Positions 40,718 through 50,043 of a stretch of 64,000 nucleotides of DNA are shown one piece after another (within the stretch, counting starts at the first letter, position 1; the number at the start of each line of letters is the position of its first letter). The notes below the pieces were generated by a model. That model searched no databases. It saw only the letters and a program-made list of their open reading frames with translations, and was not told the DNA's origin. Source of the DNA: Methylobacterium adhaesivum (GTDB lineage Bacteria; Pseudomonadota; Alphaproteobacteria; Rhizobiales; Beijerinckiaceae); assembly GCF_022179065.1 (NCBI RefSeq), contig NZ_BPQD01000025.1, positions 91,587-155,586 on the forward strand, in the 5' to 3' direction. The position numbers were made by a program, and so were the translations under genes.

Positions 40718-41012
40718 ATACGAAATTGACCTGGCCAACCCGCCGCCCCTGACCGATCGGCAGAAGGCGGAGCTGGAAGCGCTCGCCGCGATGCCGGACG
40801 AGACGATCGATTACAGCGATATCCCGCCCCTGACGGAGGCCTTCTGGGAGAAGGCCGTTCCCAATCGCTTCTACCGGCCGACCAAGACCGCGACGACGGT
40901 CCGCATCGATTCCGATGTGCTCGCGTGGCTGCGCGCCCAGGGCCGGGGCTACCAGACCCGCATCAACGCCATCCTGCGCCGCGAGATGCTGGCGGCGCTC
41001 AAGGAGCGCTGA
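40698..41012 (+). CDS. brnA: BrnA family antitoxin
   Basis: This 104-residue protein has a long polar N terminus ([28 protein letters not shown]) and a C-terminal ribbon-helix-helix domain ([35 protein letters not shown]). It neutralises BrnT and probably autoregulates. It converges with amiF, five bases apart. Confidence 0.93.
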   Translation: MKTKLVRYEIDLANPPPLTDRQKAELEALAAMPDETIDYSDIPPLTEAFWEKAVPNRFYRPTKTATTVRIDSDVLAWLRAQGRGYQTRINAILRREMLAALKER

Positions 41013-41017
41013 GGCGC

Positions 41018-42046
41018 TCACTCCGCCGCCTCCCGCGCCAGAGGGGTCTGTGCCGCGCCGTAGGACCGGGTCGGCGCGGCAAAGCCGCAGCTCGTGCCGT
41101 CCACGACCTTGACCTCGTCCTCCCACGGCACGCGGTACCGACCGGCGGCGAGATCGTGCATGTAGGTGTAGGGGCAATCCCGCGCCCCGCCCTTCACGGC
41201 CGTGTAGCCGCGATGGCCGAGCTGGTAGATGTTGTTCTCGACCCCCCAATGGAGGCGCGCCTCGCGCACGAGGTCGGGGCGGACCTCCGCGGTGATGATC
41301 TCGTCGACGCGTCCCGTCGTGCCGTGGGCGATGACCGCGCCGTCGAAATTGCAGATCATGCCCTCCCCCATGGAATCGAAGGTACCGTCCGAGCCGCACA
41401 GGCAGACGTTGGCGGTGACCATGAGGTTGGAGAAGGCATTCGCCTGATTGGTGAAGCGCCAGGAGTCACGGATCGGCGCGGTGTAGCCGGCCGTGCGGAT
41501 CATGATCTCGGCGCCCCGGTAGGCGCATTCGCGCGCCATCTCGGGGAACATGCCGTCGTGGCAGATGATGAGGCCGAGCTTCGCCCCCTTCGGCCCCTCG
41601 ATCACCGGAATGCCGAGATCGCCCGGCTCCCAGGGCTCCACCGGCACCCAGGGGTGCAGCTTGCGGTAAGTGAGCTTCACGTCGCCCCGATCGTCGATGA
41701 TCAGGCCGGTGTTGTAGGGGTTTCCGTGCGGGTTGAACTCCATGATGGAGAAGCAGCCCCAGATCCGGTGATCGCGGCAGGCCTTTTGGAACGCCGCGAC
41801 TTCCGGGCCGTCGAGGCGGCACATGATCTCCGGATTGGTGTCCATCGACAGGCCGTGCAGGGCGTATTCGGGGAAGACCACGAGATCCATGGTAGCCAGA
41901 TTCGCCCGCGCCTTGGCCACCATGGCGACGACGCGGTCGGTCTGGGCTATGAGGTCGGCCGGCGTGACCACGGACGGCAACTGCAGCTGCACGAGGCCGA
42001 TGACGACGCCGTTGGGCGACTTGTTCAGTCCGCCAAGTCCGTTCAT
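41018..42046 (-). CDS. amiF: Formamidase (nitrilase superfamily)
   Basis: This 342-residue protein has the Glu-Lys-Cys triad at about E60 (VVFPEYALHG), K129 (LTYRKLHPWVPVEPW) and C162 (GLIICHDGMFPEMARE). The C terminus GVENNIYQLGHRGYTAVKGG and DLAAGRYRVPWED match AmiF formamidases rather than aliphatic amidases. It would release ammonia and formate from formamide. Its place between transporter permeases and biuH suggests it handles an amide made by the imported compound, or formamide itself. Confidence 0.88.
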   Translation of the reverse strand: MNGLGGLNKSPNGVVIGLVQLQLPSVVTPADLIAQTDRVVAMVAKARANLATMDLVVFPEYALHGLSMDTNPEIMCRLDGPEVAAFQKACRDHRIWGCFSIMEFNPHGNPYNTGLIIDDRGDVKLTYRKLHPWVPVEPWEPGDLGIPVIEGPKGAKLGLIICHDGMFPEMARECAYRGAEIMIRTAGYTAPIRDSWRFTNQANAFSNLMVTANVCLCGSDGTFDSMGEGMICNFDGAVIAHGTTGRVDEIITAEVRPDLVREARLHWGVENNIYQLGHRGYTAVKGGARDCPYTYMHDLAAGRYRVPWEDEVKVVDGTSCGFAAPTRSYGAAQTPLAREAAE

Positions 42047-42071
42047 GCGCGATGTCCGTTCATGAGGTCGT

Positions 42072-42995
42072 CTATTTCGACAGGGACAGTTCGCCCGGCG
42101 CCCCGGCGAGCGCCCGTTCGGGCGACGAGGTGGCGACGAGCAGGGCGAGGGTGAGGACGTAGGGCGCGGCGTAGAACAGGTAGTAGCCCTGTGAGACGCC
42201 CACCGATTGGAGCGCCGGTCCGAGCGCCCCGGCACCGCCGAACAGCAAAGCCGCGCCGAAGCACGCGAGCGGGTTCCAGCGCGCGAAGATGACGAGTGCC
42301 ACCGCCATCAGGCCCTGGCCCGAGGACACGCCCTCGTTCCACGAGCCCGGATAATAGAGCGACAGGTAGGCGCCGCCGATTCCGGCTAGGGCGCCCCCCG
42401 TCGCCGTCGCGTAGAGGCGGACCCGGTCGACGTCGTAGCCCATGGCGCGGGCGGCATCGGCGCTGTCGCCGACGACGCGCACGATCAACCCCACCCGGGT
42501 GTTGCGGAACGCCCACCACAGCACCACGGACAGGGCGGCCCCGGCGAGGAACAGCACGTTGATCTGCAAAGCCGCCCTGACCTGGGGCAAGCTCGACCAG
42601 TCCCCGAAGGAAATCGCCGGCAGCGGCGGGGCCGAGGGCTGGATGAAGGGTTTGCCGAGGAAGAACGCGAGGCCGGAGCCGAACAGCATCAGGGCGATGC
42701 CCACCGCCACGTCGTTGACCCGGGGTAGACGGCAGACGGCACCGTGCAGGAGGCCGAAGACGGCTCCCGACAAGGCCGCGACGGCCACCCCCGCCCAGGG
42801 TGAGTTCGTCAGCACGGCGGTGCCGTAGGCCGACATCGCCCCGAACACGAGCGTCCCCTCCAGCCCGAGGTTGATCCGCCCCGAGCGCTCGGTGATGGTC
42901 TCGCCGAGACTGACGAACAGGAACGGCGTCGAGACGCGGATCGCCCCGCCGATGACGGCGAGCAGGACGGACCAGAGGCCGAGATCCTCGTTCAT
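42072..42995 (-). CDS. Nucleoside/simple-sugar type ABC permease 2
   Basis: This 307-residue protein has eight or more membrane helices. RVSTPFLFVSLGETITERSGRINLGLEGTLVFGA and GYDVDRVRLYATATGGALAGIGGAYLSLYY are signatures of the BPD_transp_2 family that pairs with BMP-type binding proteins. It is immediately downstream of permease 1, ten bases apart, and precedes amiF. Confidence 0.9.
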   Translation of the reverse strand: MNEDLGLWSVLLAVIGGAIRVSTPFLFVSLGETITERSGRINLGLEGTLVFGAMSAYGTAVLTNSPWAGVAVAALSGAVFGLLHGAVCRLPRVNDVAVGIALMLFGSGLAFFLGKPFIQPSAPPLPAISFGDWSSLPQVRAALQINVLFLAGAALSVVLWWAFRNTRVGLIVRVVGDSADAARAMGYDVDRVRLYATATGGALAGIGGAYLSLYYPGSWNEGVSSGQGLMAVALVIFARWNPLACFGAALLFGGAGALGPALQSVGVSQGYYLFYAAPYVLTLALLVATSSPERALAGAPGELSLSK

Positions 42996-43005
42996 CGCCC
43001 GTTCC

Positions 43006-44154
43006 TCATGCTGTTCCCCTCGCCGTCTCGCCCCTGGCCGCCCAGAGGTGCGGACTGAACAGTTTGAACCGGCCGTAGAGCGTCTCGCTCATGAGCACGA
43101 CGAGGAACAGCAGGCCCTCCAGCACGAGGACGGTGGCGTCGGGCAGCTGCATCCGCCTCTGGATCAGGCCGCCCGAGGCCTCGATGCCGCCGAGCAGGAA
43201 CGCCACCGGCACGATGGCGATGGGGTTCTGCCGGGCGAGAAAAGCGACGAGGATACCGGTGTAGCCGTAGCCCGCCGCCAGCGTACCGTTGGCCGTGCCC
43301 TGCACGGCGACCACCTCGAAGAAGCCGGCCAAAGCCGCGAAGGCGCCGCCGAGCGCCGTGAAACCGACGATGAGGCGGCCGACGGGCAGGCCCTGGATCT
43401 GCGCGGCGCGGACGTTGCCCCCGGCGATGCGGGCGGCGAAGCCCACCGTCGTGCGGTCCATGAGGAGATAGGCGGCCAGACACGCGATCACGCCGCAGCC
43501 GAGCCCCCAATGGACGCCGAGGCCCGGCATCGGTCCCAGCATGAGGGCGTCGCCCACCGGCAGGGTTGCGGGTTTGTTGAGGCTCGCCGGATCGCGCAGC
43601 GGCCCCTCGATCAGGTGGTTGGCCAGCGCGATGGCGATGTAGGACAGGAGCAGGCTGGCGATGGTGGCGTTGACGCCGCGATAGGCCTGGAGCCAGCCGA
43701 CCGCTCCGATCCAGATCGCCCCAACGAGGGCCGACGCGCACGCCATCACGACGATCGCGAGGGGCGCCGGCAGGGCGGCGAGGGACGGGGCCGCCGCTGC
43801 CGCCGCGAGGCCGCCCAACACGATGGCGCCCTCGCCGCCGATGACCACGAGGCCGAGCCGGGCCGGCAGGGCCACGCACAGGGCGGCGAACAGGAGGGGG
43901 GCGGCGCGCTGCAGGGTGTTGCCCAGGGCGAAGGCCGAGCCGAAGCCGCCGCGCCAGACGATCTCGACGAGCTGGACCGGCGACTTGCCCATGAGGGCGA
44001 GGAAGATCCCGAACACCACGAACCCGGTCACGGCGGCGCCGACGGGGATCGCCACCGCCTCCGCGCGGCGCGCCAGCCAGGCACGGGCCTGGAGGCCGGC
44101 CGAGGGCCGCGCCGGGCCGGCGGTCAATTCCGTGGGGGCGACATCCGCGCGCAC
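43006..44154 (-). CDS. Nucleoside/simple-sugar type ABC permease 1
   Basis: This 382-residue permease of the same family has LFAALCVALPARLGLVVIGGEGAIVLGG, YRGVNATIASLLLSYIAIALANHLIEGPLRD and GYGYTGILVAFLARQNPIAIVPVAFLLGGIEAS. It forms the heterodimeric channel with permease 2. It follows the binding-protein gene by 34 bases. Confidence 0.9.
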   Translation of the reverse strand: MRADVAPTELTAGPARPSAGLQARAWLARRAEAVAIPVGAAVTGFVVFGIFLALMGKSPVQLVEIVWRGGFGSAFALGNTLQRAAPLLFAALCVALPARLGLVVIGGEGAIVLGGLAAAAAAPSLAALPAPLAIVVMACASALVGAIWIGAVGWLQAYRGVNATIASLLLSYIAIALANHLIEGPLRDPASLNKPATLPVGDALMLGPMPGLGVHWGLGCGVIACLAAYLLMDRTTVGFAARIAGGNVRAAQIQGLPVGRLIVGFTALGGAFAALAGFFEVVAVQGTANGTLAAGYGYTGILVAFLARQNPIAIVPVAFLLGGIEASGGLIQRRMQLPDATVLVLEGLLFLVVLMSETLYGRFKLFSPHLWAARGETARGTA

Positions 44155-44188
44155 GTGTCGGGGTTCTCCGTGTTCGGCCCGGAAGCCG

Positions 44189-45295
44189 TCAGACCGAGCC
44201 TTTGACGCCGGCGACGAGGTAGTTCGTGCTCTCCAGCTCGGGCGCCTTCTCGGGGTAGGCCGTGCCCGCGGCGAGGATCTCCTTGCCGGTGTTGTCCTTG
44301 AGCGGCCCCTTGATGATGGAAAAGCCGCCCTTCATCATCTCGGCCTTGACCGCATCGGCGTTCTTGCGGGCCGCCTCGCTCACGCCGGGGCCGTAGGGGC
44401 TCATCCGGACGTAGCCGTCCGCGAGGCCGCCGCGCACGAAGTTCTGCGGCACCTTGCCGGCCTGCATGGCCGCGATGAAATCCTTGTAGATCGGCAGCCA
44501 GTTCCACTCGGCACCGGTGAGGTACTTCTGCGACGCCAGGGGCGACTGATCGACATGGTAGCCGCATACGAAGGCGCCGCGCCGGGAGGCGGTCTCCACC
44601 ACCACCTTCGGGCTGTCGACGTGGCAGGTGATCACGTCGGCGCCGCCGTCGATGAGCGCGTTGGTGGCCTCCGCTTCCTTCACCGCCAGCGACCACTCGC
44701 CCGTGAAGATGACCTGACAGGTGATGGACGGATCGACGCTCTGGGCACCGAGCAGGAAGGCGTTGATGTTGTTGAGCACCTGCGGGATCGGCTTTGCCCC
44801 GACGAAGCCGATCTTCTTCGACTTCGACGCATGCGCGGCGACGATGCCGTTGAGATACTGCCCCTGCGCGATGTACCCGAAATAGGAGCCGGCGTTCTTC
44901 GGGTCCTTCTCCGACCAGAGGCCGCCGCAGTGGCGGAACTGGATCTTGGGGTTCTTCTTCGCCTCGGCGAGGAGATACGGGCTGTAATAGCCGAATGAGG
45001 TGGGGAACAGCAGCGTCGCCCCGTCGAGGTTGATCATGCTCTCCATGGTCTTCTCGACGGCGTTGGTCTCGGGAACGCGCTCCTCCTCGAGGATTTCGAG
45101 GCCCGGCATACCCTTCAGAACCTTCGCGGCCTGGGCGTGGGCCTGGTTGTAGCCGTAATCGTCCTTGGGGCCCACGTAGATGACCCCCACCGTCAGGGCG
45201 CCGGCGGCGCGGGCCTGGCCGAAGGGCAGCAGGCCGAGGGACAGGGCAGCGCCGCCGCCGAGAAGGGATCTGCGGGAGAGAGAACGTGCGGTCAC
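44189..45295 (-). CDS. BMP family ABC transporter substrate-binding protein
   Basis: About 368 residues. A Tat-like signal (SRRSLLGGGAALSLGLLPFGQARA) leads to a PnrA/BMP-fold domain: VGVIYVGPKDDYGYNQAH, a conserved FPTSFGYYSPYLLAEAKKNP and YFGYIAQGQYLNGIVAAHASKSKKIGFVGAKP. GTG 45295 is used; ATG 45334 is an alternative. BMP proteins usually bind purine nucleosides, but in this setting with biuH, amiF and atzF the ligand may be an imide, ureide or triazine. It is the first gene of the leftward operon and is divergent from gntR. Confidence 0.87.
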   Translation of the reverse strand: MTARSLSRRSLLGGGAALSLGLLPFGQARAAGALTVGVIYVGPKDDYGYNQAHAQAAKVLKGMPGLEILEEERVPETNAVEKTMESMINLDGATLLFPTSFGYYSPYLLAEAKKNPKIQFRHCGGLWSEKDPKNAGSYFGYIAQGQYLNGIVAAHASKSKKIGFVGAKPIPQVLNNINAFLLGAQSVDPSITCQVIFTGEWSLAVKEAEATNALIDGGADVITCHVDSPKVVVETASRRGAFVCGYHVDQSPLASQKYLTGAEWNWLPIYKDFIAAMQAGKVPQNFVRGGLADGYVRMSPYGPGVSEAARKNADAVKAEMMKGGFSIIKGPLKDNTGKEILAAGTAYPEKAPELESTNYLVAGVKGSV

Positions 45296-45461
45296 GGCAT
45301 GTATTCCAGGTCGAATCGCCAAATCGCGTCGCATGGCTGCGATGAACCGAAATCTAAGCCGTCGCGTCGGCTGCAAGAAGCTAAGACTTTCGGCAGTGCC
45401 GCGGGGGCGATTCCGCTGTGTAACCCCGTCTCCGGTTCGCCGGATGCCTAATTCGCTGGCC

Positions 45462-45471
45462 GTGTATGCAC
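45462..45471. promoter_or_regulatory. Candidate GntR operator upstream of gntR and the BMP gene
   Basis: GTGTATGCAC is palindromic at 8 of 10 positions and lies between the divergent starts. Its core TGTATGCA recurs as the complement TGCATACA before the isochorismatase gene at 46449-46459. FCD-type GntR proteins often bind sites of this kind. Confidence 0.4.
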
Positions 45472-45618
45472 AGTTTTCGGCCGGCCCGGCGGGCGCGCCG
45501 AGGGTGGCGGATGGCTGCCGCGGGTGGGTCGTGCCGTTGCGGGGCGACGAAACGCGTCCTAATCAATGCTGTGCACGCTCGCCTTGGGCTGATCGCGTGA
45601 CGGGAGCCGAGATCCCCA

Positions 45619-46353
45619 GTGTCCGCGTCCCCCACCCGCGCCGAGAGCCTGTCCGATGCCATCGCCGACGCCATCCTGTCGGGCGAATTCGCGCCCGGCA
45701 CCCATCTCGACGAGCAGATCCTGGCCAGGCGCTTCGGCGTCTCGCGGACCCCGGTGCGCGATGCCCTGCGTCTCCTCAACGGCACCGGCCTCATCGATCT
45801 GCGCCCGCGCTTCGGCGCCACCGTGCGGACGATCACGCCGGACCAGCTCGACATGCTGTTCATCGCCATGGGCGAGATCGAGGCGACCTGCGCGCGCCTC
45901 TCGACTCTGAGCATGACCCCGACGGAGCGCGGGCAGCTCCGGACCCTCCACGAGCGCATGGGCGGCCTCGCGGCGGCGGGTGACCACGACGGATACGTCC
46001 TCGCCAACGGCGATTTCCACGGCCTCCTCTACATCGGTGCCCATAACTCGGTGATCGAGGAGATCGCCCGCAACCTACGGCGGCGACTGACGCCTTACCG
46101 TCGCATCCAGTTCCAGGCACCGGGGCGGCTCGCCCGCTCGCATGCCGAGCACGATATCGTCGTGCGTGCCGTCCTCGCCCGCGATGCGGCGGCGGCGAAC
46201 TCGGCGATGCTGGTCCATATGAGCGTCGTCGAGGACGCCTTCGAGACCCTCGACGCCGCGAGCGCGGCCGCCCGCGAAGCCGCCGGCGCGCGCGTGCGGG
46301 AACGCCGGACGCGAAAGGCCGCGCCCGCGAACAGGGCGCGTCCGCCACGCTGA
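45619..46353 (+). CDS. GntR family transcriptional regulator (FCD type)
   Basis: This 244-residue protein has a GTG start. The winged helix is at residues 8-75 ([60 protein letters not shown]). An FCD effector domain follows, with metal-ligand candidates in [21 protein letters not shown] and the downstream helices. It is divergent from the BMP transporter operon and heads the atzGEH gene group, so it probably controls one or both in response to a pathway compound. Confidence 0.9.
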   Translation: MSASPTRAESLSDAIADAILSGEFAPGTHLDEQILARRFGVSRTPVRDALRLLNGTGLIDLRPRFGATVRTITPDQLDMLFIAMGEIEATCARLSTLSMTPTERGQLRTLHERMGGLAAAGDHDGYVLANGDFHGLLYIGAHNSVIEEIARNLRRRLTPYRRIQFQAPGRLARSHAEHDIVVRAVLARDAAAANSAMLVHMSVVEDAFETLDAASAAAREAAGARVRERRTRKAAPANRARPPR

Positions 46354-46448
46354 ACCCTCCGCCGCCGCGCCGGTCTGCCCATGCGTTGGCCGAGAGGCCG
46401 AAACTTCGCGCAGGGATGGACGGGGTTTGGGCAGACGCTTCCCACGAT

Positions 46449-46459
46449 TTGCATACATG
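46449..46459. promoter_or_regulatory. Candidate second GntR operator
   Basis: TTGCATACATG lies 46 bases before the isochorismatase start and about 95 bases after gntR. It carries the complement of the TGTATGCA core seen at 45462-45471. Confidence 0.35.
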
Positions 46460-46504
46460 ATCGGGGCTTGTCGATCCGGCCCCTGGCCCCGCGAGGCCCT
46501 CCGC

Positions 46505-47179
46505 ATGCCCAGCGTCATTGAAGCCCAGCCATCTCCGCTCTTCTTCGATGCGTCGCGCACGGCCCTCGTGATCATCGACATGCAGCGAGACTTCCTGGAG
46601 CCTGGCGGCTTCGGGGAGAGCCTCGGCAACGACGTCTCGCGCCTCGCCGCCGCCGTACCGCCCTGCCGGGCCTTGCTCGACGCGGCACGCGCCGCTGGAC
46701 TTCTGGTTGTGCATACACGGGAGGGCCACCGCCCGGACCTTTCCGACGCGCCGCCGGCCAAACTGGAGCGTGGCGCGCCGACGGCCCGGATCGGCGAGCC
46801 CGGACCGATGGGCCGCATTCTCATCCGCGGAGAGCCCGGACACGACATCATTCCCGCCCTCGCGCCGCTCGCGGGCGAACCCGTCGTCGACAAGCCGGGC
46901 AAGGGCGCGTTCTACGCCACCGACCTCGCCGACATCCTCTCGGCCCGCGCGATCACCACGCTCCTCGTCTGCGGCGTGACCACCGAGGTCTGCGTCCACA
47001 CGACGGTCCGCGAGGCCAACGACCGGGGCTATCGCTGCGTCGTCGTCGCCGATGCCTGCGCCTCGTACATCCCCGAATTCCACGAAGTCGGCCTTGCGAT
47101 GATCAAGGCGCAGGGGGGCATCTTCGGCTGGGTCTCCGATTCGGGCCGCGTCGTCGCCGCCCTCTGGCAGCACGGGTGA
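46505..47179 (+). CDS. BiuH-like isochorismatase-family hydrolase
   Basis: This 224-residue paralogue of BiuH has the complete triad D25 ([16 protein letters not shown]), K130 ([17 protein letters not shown]) and C163 ([20 protein letters not shown]). It also shares [12 protein letters not shown] and [10 protein letters not shown], but lacks the PYPWPY N terminus and ends differently. It probably cleaves an amide related to biuret or carboxybiuret. It is the first enzyme after gntR and precedes atzG, so its substrate likely belongs to the same route. A biuret-specific assignment would be premature. Confidence 0.8.
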   Translation: MPSVIEAQPSPLFFDASRTALVIIDMQRDFLEPGGFGESLGNDVSRLAAAVPPCRALLDAARAAGLLVVHTREGHRPDLSDAPPAKLERGAPTARIGEPGPMGRILIRGEPGHDIIPALAPLAGEPVVDKPGKGAFYATDLADILSARAITTLLVCGVTTEVCVHTTVREANDRGYRCVVVADACASYIPEFHEVGLAMIKAQGGIFGWVSDSGRVVAALWQHG

Positions 47180-47240
47180 TCCCTCGGACTCAGGCGCCCG
47201 GCACGCCGGGTCCACTACCATTCCCATCAAGGGGCGACGC

Positions 47241-47441
47241 ATGACGAACCCACCCGAGGACCCGGCCTTCGATCCGGACACCTACGCCGAGGCCGTCGCC
47301 GGCCTCCTCGCCCTGCCCATCGACCCCGCCTGGATGCCGTCGATCGCGGCGAACCTGCGCGTTCTCCACGCCGCCGCCGATCTCGTCGGCGCCTTCCCCC
47401 TGCCGGACGAGGCCGAGGTCGCGCCGGTCTTCTCGGCATGA
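47241..47441 (+). CDS. atzG: AtzG-like subunit (DUF4089, GatC-like)
   Basis: This 66-residue protein has the DUF4089 pattern: YAEAVAGLLALPIDPAWMPSIAANLRVLHAAADLVGAFPLPDEAEVAPVF. AtzG is a small GatC-like partner that stabilises AtzE. It has AAGGGG upstream and overlaps atzE by four bases (ATGA), as expected for a stoichiometric complex. Confidence 0.9.
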   Translation: MTNPPEDPAFDPDTYAEAVAGLLALPIDPAWMPSIAANLRVLHAAADLVGAFPLPDEAEVAPVFSA

Positions 47442-48853
47442 GGCAGCCCGTGAGCGAACAGGATTGGAGCATCGCGCCGGCAGCCTCCATCGCGACCGCC
47501 TTGGCGGAGGGTTCGGTGCGGGCCCGGACGGTGGTCGCCGCCGCCCTCGATCGGATCGGCCGGGTCGATCCGGCCGTGAACGCCTTTACGCAGGTTCTGG
47601 CGGAGCGTGCGCTCGCCCGCGCCGACCGCCTCGACACGGCCCGCGACCGGGGTGAGCGCCTTGGGTGCCTCGCGGGCGTGCCCTTCGCGGCGAAGAACCT
47701 ATTCGACATCGCCGGATTGCCGACGCGGGCCGGGTCGCGGATCAACCGCGAGCGGGCACCGGCGGAGCGGGACGCGACCCTGATCGCGCGCCTCGAAGAC
47801 GCCGGGGCAATACTCGTCGGTGCCCTCAACATGGGTGAGTACGCCTACGACTTCACCGGCGAGAATATCCACGACGGCAACACCCGCAACCCGCACGATC
47901 TCGGGCGCATGTCCGGGGGGTCGTCGGGCGGGTCCGGCGGGGCGGTGGCGGCGGGCCTCGTGCCCCTGGCGCTCGCCTCCGACACCAACGGCTCGATCCG
48001 CGTGCCGTCGGCCTTCTGCGGCTGCTTCGGCCTCAAACCCACCTACGGGCGCCTCAGCCGGGCCGGCAGCTTTCCCTTCGTCGGTAGCCTCGATCACCTC
48101 GGGCCGATGGGCCGCTCCGTCGAGGATCTCGCCCTCGCGTACGAGGCGATGCAGGGGCCGGACCCGGCCGACCCCGTGGTGACCGGGCGGGCGCCCGATC
48201 CCGTCCGGGCCGGCCTCGATGCCGGCGTGGCGGATCTGCGGATCGCCGTGGCGGGGGGCTATTTCGCGCGCGGTGCCGATGCCGATGCCCTTGGCGCCGT
48301 CGCGGCTTTGGCCGGCGCCCTGTCCTGCACCCGCACAATCGAGATCCCGCAGGCCGCTCGGGCCCGGGCTTCGGCCTACCTCATCACCGCCGCCGAGGGC
48401 GCTGCGCTGCATCTCGACCGCCTGCGCACGCGGGCGTCGGAGTTCGATCCGGCCGTCCGGGACCGGCTGATCGCCGGGGCTATGCTGCCCGCGCCCTTCG
48501 TCGAGCGCGCCCAGCGCTTCCGGCGCTGGTACCGGGCGGCGGTGCTCGATCTGTTCCGCGAGGTCGACATCATCCTCGCGCCCTGCACGCCCTGCCGAGC
48601 GCCGCTGTCCGGCGAGACGACCCTCGTGCTCGACGGTGTCGCAGTGCCGATGCGGGCGAATATCGGCCTGTTCACTCAGCCGATCTCGTTCATCGGGCTT
48701 CCCGTCGTCGCGGCACCCGTCTGGCTCGATGACGGCCTGCCCCTTGGCGTGCAGATTATCGCCGCCCCCTGGCGCGAGGACCTCGCCCTCCGGGTCGCCC
48801 GCCACCTCGAACGCGCGGGTTTCGTCCGCGCGCCCGTCGCCAACCTCGCGTGA
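47438..48853 (+). CDS. atzE: 1-carboxybiuret hydrolase subunit AtzE (amidase signature family)
   Basis: This 471-residue amidase has catalytic Lys in VPFAAKNLFD, the Gly/Ser loop MSGGSSGGSGGAVAAG and nucleophile Ser in SDTNGSIRVPSAFCGCFGLKPTYGRLS. The motif EYAYDFTGENIHDGNTRNPHD is characteristic of AtzE. With AtzG it deaminates 1-carboxybiuret, the product of cyanuric acid ring opening, to 1,3-dicarboxyurea. It overlaps both neighbours by four bases, so atzGEH are translationally coupled. Confidence 0.92.
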   Translation: MRQPVSEQDWSIAPAASIATALAEGSVRARTVVAAALDRIGRVDPAVNAFTQVLAERALARADRLDTARDRGERLGCLAGVPFAAKNLFDIAGLPTRAGSRINRERAPAERDATLIARLEDAGAILVGALNMGEYAYDFTGENIHDGNTRNPHDLGRMSGGSSGGSGGAVAAGLVPLALASDTNGSIRVPSAFCGCFGLKPTYGRLSRAGSFPFVGSLDHLGPMGRSVEDLALAYEAMQGPDPADPVVTGRAPDPVRAGLDAGVADLRIAVAGGYFARGADADALGAVAALAGALSCTRTIEIPQAARARASAYLITAAEGAALHLDRLRTRASEFDPAVRDRLIAGAMLPAPFVERAQRFRRWYRAAVLDLFREVDIILAPCTPCRAPLSGETTLVLDGVAVPMRANIGLFTQPISFIGLPVVAAPVWLDDGLPLGVQIIAAPWREDLALRVARHLERAGFVRAPVANLA

Positions 48854-49239
48854 CCCCGATGATCATCGACGATCCCCTGGTGAAGGCCGAGGTCGAGGCC
48901 GCGTTCGCCCGCTACGAGGCAGCCCTCGTCGGCAACGACGTCGCGACGCTCGAGGCCCTGTTCCACGACGATCCGCGCACCATCCGCTACGGCGCGAACG
49001 AGAACCTGTATGGCATGGATGCGATCCGCGCCTTCCGCCGGTCCCGCTCGCCGCAAGGGCTTGCGCGCGATCTCTCGGGCACGGTCATCACCACCTACGG
49101 AAGCGACTGCGCCGTGGCGATGACATTGTTCAGCCGCTCGGGCGCTCCGGGCCGAATCGGACGGCAGAGCCAGACCTGGCTGCGCTTTCCCGAAGGCTGG
49201 AAGGTCGTGGCAGCCCATGTCAGCGTCATCGACGCGTAG
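48850..49239 (+). CDS. atzH: AtzH-like protein (DUF3225, SnoaL fold), 1,3-dicarboxyurea decarboxylase
   Basis: About 129 residues, GTG start overlapping atzE. The motif FARYEAALVGNDVATLEALFHDDPRTIRYGANENLYGMDAIRAFRRSR and the C-terminal WLRFPEGWKVVAAHVSVI match the DUF3225 family. AtzH of Pseudomonas sp. ADP decarboxylates 1,3-dicarboxyurea to allophanate, linking AtzEG to AtzF. It converges with rutD. Confidence 0.88.
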   Translation: MTPMIIDDPLVKAEVEAAFARYEAALVGNDVATLEALFHDDPRTIRYGANENLYGMDAIRAFRRSRSPQGLARDLSGTVITTYGSDCAVAMTLFSRSGAPGRIGRQSQTWLRFPEGWKVVAAHVSVIDA

Positions 49240-49256
49240 ATCTCATGTGAGCGGCG

Positions 49257-50039
49257 TCACGGTCGATCGACGAAACGCAGGAGCGCTGCGGTGACGGCCT
49301 CGGCCCGCGTTACGGAGTGGGCGTGGCCACCGTCGGGGGCGAGATCGAGGCGTGCGTTCGGCAGCCCCGCTGCGAGGCGCTCCGAAGCTGTAAACGGCAC
49401 GAGAACGTCGTCGCGTGCGGCCATCACCAGGGTTTCGTGCGGGATCGCGCCGAGGCGTCCCGTCAAGTCGTACGCCTCGAGGGCGGCGATGCGGACGAGA
49501 ACGGTCTCGGCGCCGGGGAAATGCGCCAGGGCATGGGCCTCGTCCGCGGCGATGCGATCCGCGTTCGCCGAGATCCACGGCGCCGGATACAGGTAGGTCG
49601 CCTGGGCGCGGATGAAGGCCTCAGGGCCGGCCCCCGTCAGTAGGGCCTTGCGGGCGGCAAAGCAGCGCCGGGTCGCCGACTCCATGGCATCCCAGCCGTT
49701 CACGACAGCGATGCGCCCGACCCGCTCGGGGTGAACGAGGGCGAGCTGCAGGCCGATCAGGCCGCCGAGGGCATGCCCGACGATGTCGGCTGTGGCGATC
49801 TCGAGCCGGTCGAGGAGGGCCAGCACGTCGTCGGCCATGGCCGAAATGTCGTGGCCGGGCTCCAGGGGACCGGGCGAACGGCCGGTGCCGCGGTGATCGT
49901 AGGTGACGACGCGCAGGCGCTCGGCCAGGGCCGGCAGCTGCGGCGCGAAATAGCTTGCCGAGCCGCCGAGCCCCGGCGAGAGCAGCACGGTCCGCCCCCC
50001 GGCCCGGCCTTGAACCGTATGATGGACTGCAGCAGCCAT
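49257..50039 (-). CDS. rutD: Putative aminoacrylate hydrolase RutD (alpha/beta hydrolase)
   Basis: This 260-residue alpha/beta hydrolase has [25 protein letters not shown], and the region [23 protein letters not shown]. The nucleophile elbow is G-H-A-L-G-G, without the usual Ser, as reported for RutD proteins. A C-terminal His lies in PDGGHAHS. It promotes release of ammonia from aminoacrylate in the Rut pathway. It is the last gene of rutABCD here. Confidence 0.9.
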   Translation of the reverse strand: MAAAVHHTVQGRAGGRTVLLSPGLGGSASYFAPQLPALAERLRVVTYDHRGTGRSPGPLEPGHDISAMADDVLALLDRLEIATADIVGHALGGLIGLQLALVHPERVGRIAVVNGWDAMESATRRCFAARKALLTGAGPEAFIRAQATYLYPAPWISANADRIAADEAHALAHFPGAETVLVRIAALEAYDLTGRLGAIPHETLVMAARDDVLVPFTASERLAAGLPNARLDLAPDGGHAHSVTRAEAVTAALLRFVDRP

Positions 50040-50043
50040 CGGC

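Noticed and set aside
46705-46716. Third copy of the GntR-like motif (TGTGCATACACG) inside the BiuH-like gene
   Set aside because: It falls on the codons for the conserved V-H-T-R motif and is explained by coding sequence.
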